This document shows, in pieces, positions 45,449 to 56,248 of a DNA stretch of 64,000 nt. Positions within the stretch are counted from its first letter, which is position 1, and every line of letters starts with the position of its first letter. The DNA is from Liopterus haemorrhoidalis (taxonomy: Eukaryota > Arthropoda > Insecta > Coleoptera > Dytiscidae), in assembly GCA_963971575.1 (NCBI GenBank), contig OZ020616.1, forward strand, positions 54,667,201 to 54,731,200, given 5' to 3'. The translations under genes and the position numbers were made by a program. Under the pieces are notes generated by a model. That model made no database searches. It had not been told where the DNA came from and was given only the letters and a program-made list of their open reading frames with translations.

Positions 45449-46069
45449 ATAAATGGACAGTAAATTAAATCTGTTTCGGAACAAGTCGATCTTGGGATTA
45501 CGATCACTTCAAACCTAAAATGGTCCAGACATGTGCTGAAATGTGCAAAGAAAGCGAATTCAATGAAATTCTTAATAAATAAATCTTTATATCGTCCATC
45601 TCCTACTTTGTTCCGCTCTCTGTACAAAATGTATGTTCGTCCTCATCTGGAATTTGGTTTTACCATTTGGTCACCATATTTCTCGAAAGACATTAACCTT
45701 ATCGAAAATGTGCAACGCAGAGCAACCCGAATTCCATATGGGTATAGAAGGCCATCATATGAAGCCTGATTACGAGAATTAAAGCTCATCAAGTTAGTGG
45801 ATCGACGTGTTCGCGGTGACTTAATAACTATGTATCGACTTGTGTCCAATTCGTTTTCTTGTGATGTATCGTCATTATATATCCTAAATAACGATAACAG
45901 ACTGCGTGGACATAGATTTAAACTGAAGAAGGACTCTTTTACCAAGTGTGTGCGTGCTAACTTTTTCACCAATCGAGTGTTCGATATGTGGAATACATTG
46001 CCGAACTATGTCATCGATGCTACCTCTATAAACAATTTTAAAAATAAACTGGACATTTACCTATGTTAA
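45449..46069 (+). pseudogene. CR1/L2-like reverse-transcriptase C-terminus
   Basis: Plus strand: YQINGQ then a stop, SVSEQVDLGITITSNLKWS, then from 45533 MLKCAKKANSMKFL, TLFRSLYKMYVRPHLEFGFT, IWSPYFSKDINLIENVQRRA, ending in a TGA after RRPSYEA. It continues LIKLVDRRVRGDLITMYRLV, RGHRFKLKKDSFTKCVRANF and FDMWNTLPNYVIDATSINNF, then NKLDIYLC and the stop at 46067-46069. This is the thumb and C-terminal region of CR1/L2/jockey-superclade non-LTR enzymes. The catalytic palm is missing, and two internal stops are present. 5'-truncated and inactive. Confidence 0.8.
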
Positions 46070-46074
46070 CAAAC

Positions 46075-46700
46075 GATTTTTAGTGTTGTGCAACTTTTGT
46101 AAACCAATAATGTATATTATGTTTTTTTTTTGTAATTGTTATTTTCTCTGTGCTATTATGGAACACACAAGGTCTACTTTTGTTCCAATATATTTGGAGA
46201 AATTTTACCTAACAAACCAACCTATGGGTTGAAAACTTAAGTAGGAAGAGAATTTAGAAATTATGTCGCATAGCAAGACTTCATAACATCCTTCTACTTA
46301 AAGTAACGTTCGTCTTTGAAACGGCGGTAAATATTTCCTGTCTGCATGGCTAATTGGTTTTTAACTGGAGCACATTATCTGACAATAAATTTACCTTAAT
46401 GCGATGCCCACAACATACACAAATACATTGATAGACACGTACACTCATGTAAAACACATACATATAGATACGTTTACCTTGTTTTACTCAAGTTCAACCG
46501 CCGATTTCATTACGGAAATATTCATATATCATTCAGTGTTGATCTCTTTGATCTACATGGTGCTAACGAGGAAACACGGCAGAGAAAAATTGCGGAAAAA
46601 CTGATCAATAAGTTACGTGGAAGGTGTTGAATAGCACATTTTTTGAATGGAAAGCAGGTATACCAACAGAATCTAAAAATATAGAAATGACTAAAGGAAT
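46075..46700. other. No gene recognised
   Basis: Presumed 3' UTR of the retrotransposon fragment at first, then unique AT-rich DNA. Confidence 0.35.
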
Positions 46701-46707
46701 AAAAAAT

Positions 46708-46770
46708 TGATGAAAAATGTGAATTTTCACACATTTCAGGGTTTTGTAGGTATTTAGTTAGTGACAAGAA
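46708..46770 (+). repeat. Repeat family D, copy 2
   Basis: Contains aattttcacacatttcaggg and ttttgtaggtattta, inverse to 28459-28520. It lies just left of the mariner at 46785. Confidence 0.6.
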
Positions 46771-46784
46771 ATTATTGGTACATA

Positions 46785-47694
46785 CAAGGTGTCTCAAAAG
46801 AAATTTTATATTTAGTGGATCGATTAAAAAAAAAGTAAGCCGTATATAGAAAAAATGTTTATTAATTATTAAAATACACTTTTTGGGGATTTATTTTTTA
46901 AAAATAATATCGTCTAAATGTAGACCCTCGCGTTCTCGGCACTCATTTAATCGAACAGTAAAATTACTTATGACGTCTCGGCAGGTGGACTCAGGGATGG
47001 CTGCCATTTCGTGACGGATATTTTCTTTCAAATGCGCCAGTGAAGTCGGTTTATTGGCGTTAACTTTAGATTTAAGATAACCCCATAGGAAAAAGTCCAT
47101 AGGGGTTAAATCTGGACTGCGTGGAGGCCAATTTATGTCACCTCTCCGGGAGATCAATTTGCCTGAGAAAATTTCACGCTGGCATCTTGGGGCTTTAATT
47201 CTTGCACCAATTAAATTTTGTAGGGGTGCAGCTTTTGGTCTTTGTGCATAATGCGATATAATGATCTATGCACATTTAAAGCACTTGCGCGCTTCCGAAT
47301 TGAAAGGTTTAGGTCGTCACGAACAGACTGATTAACATTCTCCACGTTTTCTACCGTTCTTGATGACCTAGGTCGCCCGGATTTTGATTTATCCAGCGTT
47401 GTACCAGTCTCTTCAAACTTTTTAACCCAATGTCGAATGAGAGGAATGATTGGCGCATCATTTAAGTGGCGAAAACCTCGAATACTGCAGAATTTTCTAC
47501 GCGCTACAGTCGCCGAATCACCGTTTTTGTAAAACTCTCGCATGCATAACGCGCGGTCTGCTCCCTAGAAACGCTCCATAGCGACTAAATTCCCAAAAGC
47601 CAGTCTACCGATTGACATCACCCCCGCGCCCCTCGGATACGTTGCGTTCACGCAGTAAGCTAAATAAATATAAAATTTCTTTTGAGACACCTTG
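46785..47694 (-). mobile_element. Core-deleted mariner-like element, 910 bp
   Basis: TIRs caaggtgtctcaaaagaaat and its inverse (47675-47694) are perfect over the first 20 bases; TA flanks both ends (46783-46784, 47695-47696). Carries a minus-strand transposase lacking the catalytic middle. Confidence 0.9.
46891..47579 (-). pseudogene. Mariner-like transposase with deleted core
   Basis: A start ATG is at 47579 (MERF, then a stop). The main N-terminal frame 47543-47211 reads MREFYKNGDSATVARRKFCS, RHWVKKFEETGTTLDK, SGRPRSSRTVENVENVNQSV and LNVHRSLYRIMHKDQKLHPY. After a stop and frame change (LVQELKPQDASVKFSQAN) comes ISRRGDINWPPRSPDLTPMD then FFLWGYLKSKVN, holding the third catalytic Asp region, and the C-terminus to a stop at 46891. 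The stretch with the first two catalytic residues is absent. This is an insect DDxD family with an RHW..KFEETG HTH linker. Confidence 0.85.
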
Positions 47695-47699
47695 TATTA

Positions 47700-48005
47700 T
47701 AAAATTCCATGTTTTCATCCATCAACTTACAAGTTTACGTAATTACAAGATGTGCGCACACAAATTAGTTGTAAGGTTGTCCAGTAAGTCAAATAGTTAA
47801 TTCGATACATAAAATAATTTTAGTAGAGTCTCCCATATCCTCTCGTAGCTAGCTAAAACAGCTGTTTGGGTTAGTTAGTTATTTTTTGCGCACAACAGTT
47901 GTGGCTATTTGCGCTCAGGCTGCTTACTATAATAGCCAACAATTAAAGAAAAAAAAAGAAACTCAAATAATTACTGTCACAGTAATGAAAAAACATCGAT
48001 AACTT
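47700..48005. other. No gene recognised
   Basis: Unique DNA between the mariner-like element and repeat family C. Confidence 0.4.
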
Positions 48006-48009
48006 TCCA

Positions 48010-49670
48010 AAAAATAATCAAATAAAAAGTCCTATTGAAATTTTCCGGTTCACATCAATGTACATTGCTAAGATTTTTATCATTGCTATCCCCTTTCTGC
48101 GATACAGGGTGTGAAGTTAAAGTTTTTTAAAATGATTTTGGCAAATATCGTGTTAAAATAAATTTAAAAACTAATTTTCGTTTCTTAATCTATGTCTTGA
48201 AAGCTTTCTTTTGATACCATATAAAAATATTTTAAAATAATAATTTGTTTCAACTTCACAAAATTTTTCGAACAATTAATCTGAGCAAAAATTCCTGTTT
48301 ACCTATTTTGGTTACCATCTATATACATTCTTGAGATTTTTTCAGATTTTTAGACAAACTCCGCTGGGAAATAAGGTATGAGACAAAAATTTAACATATT
48401 TTTGACGAAAATCATGTAAAAATATATATTTTTTCAAAAATAAAATTTTATTCATTCATAAATCTTCTTGGTACGTAGTAAATGCATCTAGAGGTCTTAT
48501 TTGATACCCTATTCAAAATTTTAAAAAAAAACGTGTATTTAGTTTTCTTGAAATACAAATTCGTACATATTTCTAGGGCTATGATTTTTTTGTTTAAATA
48601 CGCATGGCCTTTTGGCAAAAACCCCGTAAAAATATATTTTTCAAAAATAAAAGTTTGCTTGTTGGTCCACGCATTAAGGGGGGGGTATGGTCAGAGCAGA
48701 GATTTTTTTTTAGAAGACTGTTAATAGTAACTTGATTGGGATATTACCTACAGTAAAGAACAATCTTTGAAGAGTTCCCAAAAAAAATTTTATTGAAAAA
48801 TATCGAAAATTAAGTTCGTGACATGAATTTGAAATTTTCGTTCAGGACAAAGAGTTGATTTGCGGTGAGACACATAACTAATGACTGGATCATCTAAAAC
48901 AAAAAAAACAAAAATATTTCGTTAGTTTATGAGTTTCTTGAGGTAACGCTGTCAAGTTTTTTCAAATATCTAGATTATTTAATTTTTGGAATAAGTTTGA
49001 AGTCAAAAAAAGGAATAAAACGGAAATTTTTTTTTCGAAATTTCTGTTTTCAGTTGTAAAAAATTCCATAAAAAAAATAAAAAGCAAGAAAAAAAAATAT
49101 CTCGACAGCGTTACCTCAAGAAACTCATAAACTAACGAAATATTTTTGGTTTTTTTGTTTTAGATGATCCAGTCATTAGTTATGTGTCTCACCGCAAATC
49201 AACTCTTTGTCCTGAACGAAAATTTCAAATTCATGTCACGAGCTTAATTTTCGATATTTTTCAATAAATTTTTTTTTGGATACTCTTCAAAGGTTTTTCT
49301 TTACTGTAGGTATTATCCCAATCAAGATACTATTAACAGTTTTCTAAAAAAAAATCTTGAAAATGGGTATAAAATGTGCTGCTCTGACCATACCCCCCCC
49401 CTTAAGAGGTTTTATTTGGTATAACACTCAAAATTTAAAAAAAAAATATTTTTTTATTAAATACATAATTGTTTGTATTTATTTCGGGATGTGTTTTTTT
49501 GAAATCTCAGTATTCTTCCTATATGCGAGTTAAAGAGTTCTATATGCATACCAAATCTCAGCTCTCTAGGTATGGCCGGTTCGCCGTCATTTCTACCGTA
49601 CAGACAGACACATGAGTGACGGTGTAAGGGTTTTTTGGTTATACCTACAAAACCCTGGAAAGGCAAATGT
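48010..49670 (-). repeat. Repeat family C, inverted copy with three drifting units
   Basis: Minus-strand relative of 27438-28015: the outer part has the cctacaaaaccct word and a short CTGT microsatellite (49600-49615, cagacagacac). Units of about 200 bp recur (gaggtcttatttgatacc at 48492, gaggttttatttggtat near 49406). Split by the foldback element at 48678-49401. Confidence 0.7.
48678..49401. mobile_element. TTAA-flanked foldback element, 724 bp
   Basis: Inverted arms of about 300 bp begin ggggggggtatggtcagagc and end in the inverse. TTAA lies on both sides (48674-48677, 49402-49405), the piggyBac-type target. The central region near 49010-49050 is the loop. No transposase. The host repeat reads continuously across once the element is removed (gcattaa joined to gaggttttatttggta). 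Confidence 0.8.
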
Positions 49671-49689
49671 ATTTAGGAGGGTGAGGACA

Positions 49690-50075
49690 AACCTACGTTT
49701 ATTTACCATCATTGTTATTACACTCATTATACTGCATGTTTAAAAACAAGGAGTATTCTATAGAGTTTAATAATTAATGATTATTATTCCATGGACGACT
49801 AGTTTAGCCTACGTAGGCTTGCACCATCAAGATAAGAACTAATTATTTTAATTAAAATATTTGACAGATAATATTGCAAAATTTATAGTTAGTAAGCAAA
49901 TAAACAATTATACCATAGATACCTCTAGGAAACAAAATAATAAGAAAAAGGTATACATATTTCATCAAATATGCAGTGTATATGAGGGGGTAGGCCAATA
50001 AGTCTTTATAAGATCTAAGAGAACGCGCTAGTATTATCAAAACAAGTTCGTTTCTGAAAAGTATAAAAGGACAAA
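49690..50075. other. No gene recognised
   Basis: Short unique stretch; the minus ORF at 49852-50040 has no domain. Confidence 0.4.
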
Positions 50076-50080
50076 TGATA

Positions 50081-51264
50081 GAGATTCGGTTAAATGGACA
50101 AAGTTCGAGTATTTTACATAGAATATATCATGACAGACTCCAAAATATTTTTAGATGTTTCTTTGACCAGATATTTTGAAAATAGACATTTTTTTTAATG
50201 GAATAGCCTGTATATTGTTAGGCCATTGGAACAATGATTTTTTTTTGTCTTTATAAAAAGCTAAACATGTTTATAATGAAATTTTTTTAATAACGGAGAT
50301 ATCAACGTTACAAACTTATAAAAATAGTACGATTAAAAACTTACATATAATAAAAATAAAAGTAAAAATTACCAAGTATTTTGGTTACAAATATTACTCG
50401 AATAAATATATCCATTATTGTTTAAACATAATCTTATTCTTTATTTTATGTTTCACATTACATTGCGTAACATCTTTTTAGAAATGTTGCTGCAAGAGAT
50501 ATTTTACGAGAAAATACACATGCTTGGAATTCTACGAAATAGGAACGTATTTCTATGATAGAAATTTGACTACTGTAAAGTATTTAGATTTTTTTGGAAA
50601 ATAGTTTTCAAGATTTATTTGACGATGTGCCCATAGCTAAAGCAGTTAATTTGAAGTATTTTCAACATAATGGTGCAACTGCACATAATGCCTATCTTGT
50701 AAATAATTACATAAACCTGACGTAGATTTTTTACCTTAAGTAGATTGGTACAAATGGACCTATTAACTGGCCTCCTAGATCTCCTGATTTAACATCTTTA
50801 GATTTTTTGTTTTAGGATTTCTGAAAAATACAGTCTATAGAGAACCAATTAATAATTTAGACGAACTAAAATTTCTAAAAATATGTTACGTAATGTAATG
50901 CGAAACATAAAATAAAGAATAAGATTGTGTTTAAACAGTAATGGATATTTATTCGAAGAATATTTCTAACCAATATACTTGGTAATTTTTACTTTTGTTT
51001 TTATTATATGTAAGTTTTTAATCGTACTATTTTGTAACGTTGATATCTCCGTTATTACAAAAAATTCATTATAAACATGTTTAGTTTTTTATTTTTGAGA
51101 CAAAAAAATCTTTGTTCCAATGGCCTAACAATATACAGGGCATTCCATTTAAAAAAATGTTTATTTTCAAAATATCTGGTCAGCGAAACATACAAAAATA
51201 TTTTTGAGTCTGTCATAATATTTCCTACAAAAATACTCTAACTTTGTCCATTTAACCGAATCTC
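50081..51264 (+). mobile_element. Mariner-like element with about 400-bp inverted arms
   Basis: Left arm 50081-50486 and right arm 50871-51264 are imperfect inverted repeats starting gagattcggttaaatggaca, flanked by TA (50079-50080, 51265-51266). The spacer of about 385 bp codes for a transposase fragment. The right arm begins within the end of that coding segment, so the left arm looks like an inverted copy of the element's own 3' end. Confidence 0.85.
50625..50890 (+). pseudogene. Mariner-like transposase C-terminal fragment
   Basis: Plus strand: YFQHNGATAHNAYLVNNYIN (the second catalytic Asp of the DGA motif is replaced by Asn), then NWPPRSPDLTSLDFLF with the third catalytic Asp region, a stop in place of Trp, and GFLKNTVYREPINNLDELKF. 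It resembles the DDxD family seen at 46891. Further stops occur in the linker. The N-terminal half is absent. Confidence 0.75.
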
Positions 51265-51266
51265 TA

Positions 51267-52540
51267 TCTATATTATTAACAAAGATAGCAATGGTGAGTC
51301 ACTTGGCTGGGACATCCTGTATATAGATCAGACTAGTCTTACAAAATTAAAACAAACTTTTCGGAACGCATAATAGTATATTCTGTAACAAGGTTGTAAT
51401 GAGAAAAATCGATGCGAGTGAAACATTCCGAGCGCGAGCCGCAGGCGAGCGTGAGGAACCACGAGCATCGAATTTTCTCTTCCAATCGAGTCACAGACCC
51501 AAGTTTCTCCACGACCACCAAAAAGAAAAAAATTAACAAATAATTATTTTAACAAACATTTTATCTTAACAAATAATTTATATTACATAACAAATTAATC
51601 AATTAATTAAACTATTTTTTTTTAAATTTATTATTTGTTTAATTTAAATTTAATTTGCCACACATCAGCCACTATTTTAGGTTAGAAGGTTATGTTGCAT
51701 TTATTTAATGTAAACGTTGCATATATCTTAATGTAACCCTACAAAAACAAAAGACAACAAGCATGGAATAGTTATTCCATAACAAGTGATGGAATGAAAT
51801 ACACGCAAAATGCATAAGAAGATAACTGTTTTAGAATAACATTCCAACTCTTGTGTTAGAATATTAACTTTCTGTAGTCAAAATTGGTTTTAGAATTGTT
51901 AAATTCTATAGTGGTCGTGGAGAAAAGTCTTTAAAAACAATTTAGGAGACATTTACATTACAGTGAAACATGTAAAGAATAATGGTCATTCTTTAGATAT
52001 AACTTGTACTTGATAGAATTAATAATATACTTTATTTTTTGGTACTTTATCTTAACTGAAACTTAGAGCAAACATCTCTGTTGACTGTAGCATTAAATAT
52101 TTATAGCATGAACAAGATAATAAGGCAAGTAATATAATTATCTGGCAGATACGTTAAAATTTAATGTTAATTGCTGGTGTTATTTTATTAAACGCTATCT
52201 TCGCTCGCACGCTCGTTCAGACAGTAAGAAAAGCTCTATAATTTCTCTACTATTTCACCAACTAAGACTATAACAGTTGAAAATCTACGTTTTGCAGTGC
52301 AACCTCCAAAGCTAGAGATCCTGTGATTTGTGCCTCGTTCTATCCATTAAAACCATAAAATTATATAGTTCTGCGGTAGAAAACACTTAACATATATTTT
52401 ATAGTTTTGTACTTGCTTGTACACCATTACATTTTGATAGATTGTGACTCTTATAGTTAATGGTTCAATTATTTTTTAATGCTTCGTACAATTTTGACAT
52501 TAAAGCTGCGTTCAGAGCTTTTAAATTAGTCGACTATAAG
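51267..52540. other. No gene recognised
   Basis: Contains a GC-richer patch at 51400-51500 (gagcgcgagccgcaggcgag) but no supported exon. Otherwise AT-rich. Confidence 0.4.
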
Positions 52541-52543
52541 CTA

Positions 52544-52873
52544 TAGTGCGTTCGAATGTGAGTTTGCAGTATAGCTCTTATGGAAAATGGGAGCGGTGTT
52601 GCCAAATGTTGTAAAAGTGTCAAATGTGTCAATTATAATAATATGAAAAACTCGTATGATTTACAAAAATCAACTCTTATAAAACTCAAAATATCACTCA
52701 ACAAAAACAAATGGCCATTTGTAGAATACTGCGTCTTCACAGATCAGCGCGTTTTAGAGCTGGCAACGTCGACAAGCAAGAAAAGGATAGTGTCATTGTG
52801 TAGACCCATTAGAGAGTATGAAAAAGAACTACTCCATATGCCCTGTACTGCAAACTCACCTTTGAACGCACTA
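52544..52873. repeat. TA-flanked MITE, 330 bp
   Basis: tagtgcgttcgaatgtgagt at the left and actcacctttgaacgcacta at the right are inverted with one or two mismatches over about 29 bp; TA flanks both ends (52542-52543, 52874-52875). The 137-codon ORF 52580-52993 starts inside it and runs past its right end, which argues that the ORF is chance. Confidence 0.7.
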
Positions 52874-53059
52874 TATGACTTGTGCACTTTTGATTGTCAC
52901 GAACAAGTTTGTCATATGGTAACGCAATCTTTCAGATCTCTTAATTTAATACGTTATACGTTGTGGATTGTCGATAGTTTTCCAAACTTATAGTTAAGGA
53001 GTTGTTTTAATGAGACTCTCATATGTATTTTTTTAAACATGGTCATTTTCTGTCGTTTT

Positions 53060-53960
53060 TATTATTATTTTTTTTTTTTTTCAAAAACGGTATACCGTAC
53101 CTTGCAATGGAGATTATTTTTGAGATCTACGACTCAAAATACATCAGTATACACATTTTGAAGTAAATCAGAGAGAAAAAATTTTTTTACGATTTTTTCG
53201 ATTTTTGGCCATTTTCAAAGGTTTTGTTTAACGATTCGTATTTATTGTAAAAGTTGGGTAATTAAGGCCCCAATTTTTTTCTAGACTAAATAATATACGA
53301 AGATTTCAAAAATTTAAACCGCAATTCTCTATATTTTATAGTTATTTAGATAGAATTTATTGAAATTTCAAAAAAAAATTGACAAAATAAAAATTTTACA
53401 AAAATTTTTTTTTTTTGAATTGTTTCAAAATGAGCCTTAAGGCCCTTTAGAACCTCAGGATTTCAAAATTTTCAACCGCAGGTCTCTATCTCATGTAGAT
53501 TTTGAGATACGGTCTTTCGAAAATGAAATATTTATAAATTTTCAAAACGGCGTTAACAAAGTAGGGCCTTATTTTTTTATCTAGATAGAAAAAAGTCTGT
53601 AGATTTCAAAAATTCAAACCGCAGGTCTTTATATTCTATGGTTCTTAAGCTAGGATTTTTAAAAATTTTAAAAGTAAATTGAAAAATAAAAAATTTCAAA
53701 AAAAAATTTTGTTAGAGGGTTTTATAATACGTCCTGAGGCCCTTTAGGACCTTGGGATTTCATAAATACCAACCGAAGGTACCTATCTCATGTAGTTTTT
53801 GAGATACGGTCTTTCGAAAATGAAATATTTACAAATTTTCAAAACTACAGCGATAAAAATGGTGTTATCTCAGGAATTTTTTTATTTAGATTGATAGTCT
53901 TAATTTAAAAAATTCAATCCGTAACTTCTGCACCAAATCGTTCAACAACAGAATCATCTC
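53060..53960 (+). repeat. Repeat family B, long copy with 300-bp tandem units
   Basis: Begins with gagattatttttgagatcta and atcagtatacacattttgaa. About 2.3 units of 300 bp follow: ttttgagatacggtctttcg at 53499 and 53800, and aaaccgca words at about 53318 and 53616. No coding sequence. A related inverted copy is at 3120 and a short one at 27190. Confidence 0.75.
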
Positions 53961-53964
53961 GTAA

Positions 53965-54310
53965 AAATTTGGACTTATTATTGTTCTATTAACTTTTCCT
54001 CCATTTTTCTTAGGAAAAGTAAAAAAAAACTAAGATGTCTATCTTTGTCCTCTCTTAACTGACAGCTAAAAACACAACAATTTGTTCTGCATTTATAGTT
54101 TTTCACAACTTCTGTCGACATTGTAAAAAAAATTCATCACTACAATATACGTAATAAGTTTAAACTGTGCAGTATTTACTACAATAATTTGACCACCAAT
54201 TAGTTTATTCGATCATGTCACTTCTCAATAATATGTTTCTGATTCATATTGAACAATGGAAAATAACCACATTTGAAATTAATTGTTGATTTAACGTGAA
54301 GTTTAGGAGG
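53965..54310. other. No gene recognised
   Basis: AT-rich spacer. Confidence 0.4.
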
Positions 54311-54314
54311 AGGT

Positions 54315-54504
54315 AAAGATTAAGAGATTCTTCTCTAATTTTTTTATTCACTATAAGTACATTTCGGCTATGACGTAGCCGTCTTCAGTAGCTGAATAAA
54401 ACAAAATTACAATTTTAATCAGCTACTGAAGATAACTACTTCGTAGCCGAAATGTACGTCTATTGACAATAAAAGAATTTGTGAAGTAAATAATCTCTTT
54501 AATT
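54315..54504. mobile_element. Palindrome with hammerhead-like motifs
   Basis: Imperfect arms (aaagattaagagattcttct and, from the right, aattaaagagattatttact) lead to tcagtagctga and tcagctactga near the centre. Each arm carries CTGAAGA, 16 nt, GAAA: minus 54388-54362 and plus 54426-54452. In the left arm the 16 nt fold as ggcta/tagcc. Same architecture and spacing as 36204-36633 although the sequences differ. Confidence 0.55.
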
Positions 54505-54509
54505 TAACT

Positions 54510-55310
54510 TGTCTGATTTTAGTCAACACGCGCCGCCTTTTCGTTGCGTTGCGTGGTTTAAAGTATGTTTTCACCTTAACGCTAACCTCATCAATCTTGA
54601 AGATTTTTTATTTTTAAATATCGGGAAATTAGATTAAGAACCAAAGTGGTTCTGTTAGTATAGGTTGGTTAGTAAACATTCTAATAGAGATATATTGTCT
54701 GAAACGTCTATCTAATATAAATTGCACAGTAACAACCGGAAATTTATTGACAAACGATACTAATTAATAAATATTAACCAACAAACAACCATTTGTCAAT
54801 GTACTAGTTATATTTTTCTAAAATATAATTATAAGTTGATCATAATAAGATAAACATGTGTAAATGTTATCAAAAGACATCTTAATATCGCCATTTCTCA
54901 TGTCTGACTTACGCCATAAATCAATATTAATCAATAGTTCAGATTGCAATCATCTGGTGCAGCCTACAGAAATTCACGCTGTTCTCCGAGACCGCGAGGT
55001 TATGCGCGCTGGATTTCAGGATGGAAATACCTTAAACGACCTACATAAACTCTAAAGTCTTATCTAGGATAAAACTTAAAGGTATTACTTGAAAAAGTTT
55101 TGGTAAAGAAATGTTTATCTAAAGTGTTATACTTATCTCTAATGTAAGACTATAAGGGCAATATACACTCTAAAACAATAATAATAATTAAAATAATAAC
55201 CGACTGGGACAAACAAGAATAGCCAACAGTTTAACCTAGTTCTCTGGAACAGAAAACAACACAAAAAAATTAAGAAAAACTACGATATACTAAACTATAG
55301 TCCAAATCAT
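54510..55310. other. No gene recognised
   Basis: AT-rich; the 63-codon ORF at 54864 has no domain. Confidence 0.4.
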
Positions 55311-55660
55311 TATACAAGGGTTACTTTTTATGTTTTTACAAATGACCACTAGATGGCAATATTGAAATGTGTCATTACTATATTGGTAAAATTTGAGACT
55401 TGATATTGTGAATTCAGTGGCAGCTTATAAATTGACCGAGTAGTTGAGTGTTTAAAAGTTTGTGAAAAAATGGATATTACTCGTGAAGGTTTTCGTTGAA
55501 TAATTTTTTACGATTTTAGTAATAATAATAATAATAATATTTATTAATACTTTAAATACAAGACTGCATGTAGCATATGTCAATACATGAATTTATCATT
55601 TCACACAGATTTTGATTTTAGTAAAACAAGTTATGCAATTGATAAAACAATAAAATCATA

Positions 55661-56228
55661 TAGACCGGGAGCTCATGACATTTTTGGTCTCCGATTTCAT
55701 ACAGCATGCCTTTTGGAGGAGAGAATATTTACCCTGCGACAACAAAAAAGGGATGGTACTCAACCCCTGCACGCTTTCCGGTCATAGGGAAAATTGCATT
55801 TCCACTTGCACAACATTTTTGTGTTTTTCTCTAATTTAATATTGCTTGCCCTTTTGTCAAAAGAAAGTTATAACAAATTTAAAGTCTTTTAATTATAGGC
55901 ATGCTGTATGAAAACGCGGAAAATCATATTTTTTTATTACAAGATCACATGACCGTTTGAGCCCTTTGGGACCCTCCGAATCGCATGCATATATTTAAAA
56001 GACTTTAAATTTGTTATAACTTTCTTTTGACAAAAGGGCAAGCAAAATAATTCAGAGAAAAGCACAAAAATTTTGTGTTTAAGTGGAAATGCAATTTTCT
56101 CTATGACCGGAAAGCGTGCAGGGGTTTAGTACCATCCCTTTGTTGTTGTCAGAGGTTAAATATTCTCTCCTCCAAAAGGCATGCTGCATGAAATCGGAGA
56201 CCTAAAACTGTCATGAGCTCCCGGTCTA
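55661..56228. mobile_element. Palindromic element, copy 2 (568 bp)
   Basis: Same ends (tagaccgggagctcatgaca and inverse), arms and loop as 8934-9502, differing at roughly 20 positions by eye. It lies within the 3' part of a retrotransposon fragment. The 66-codon ORF at 55587-55787 overlaps its left arm and is chance. Confidence 0.88.
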
Positions 56229-56248
56229 ATACATTAAATTACCCAAAA

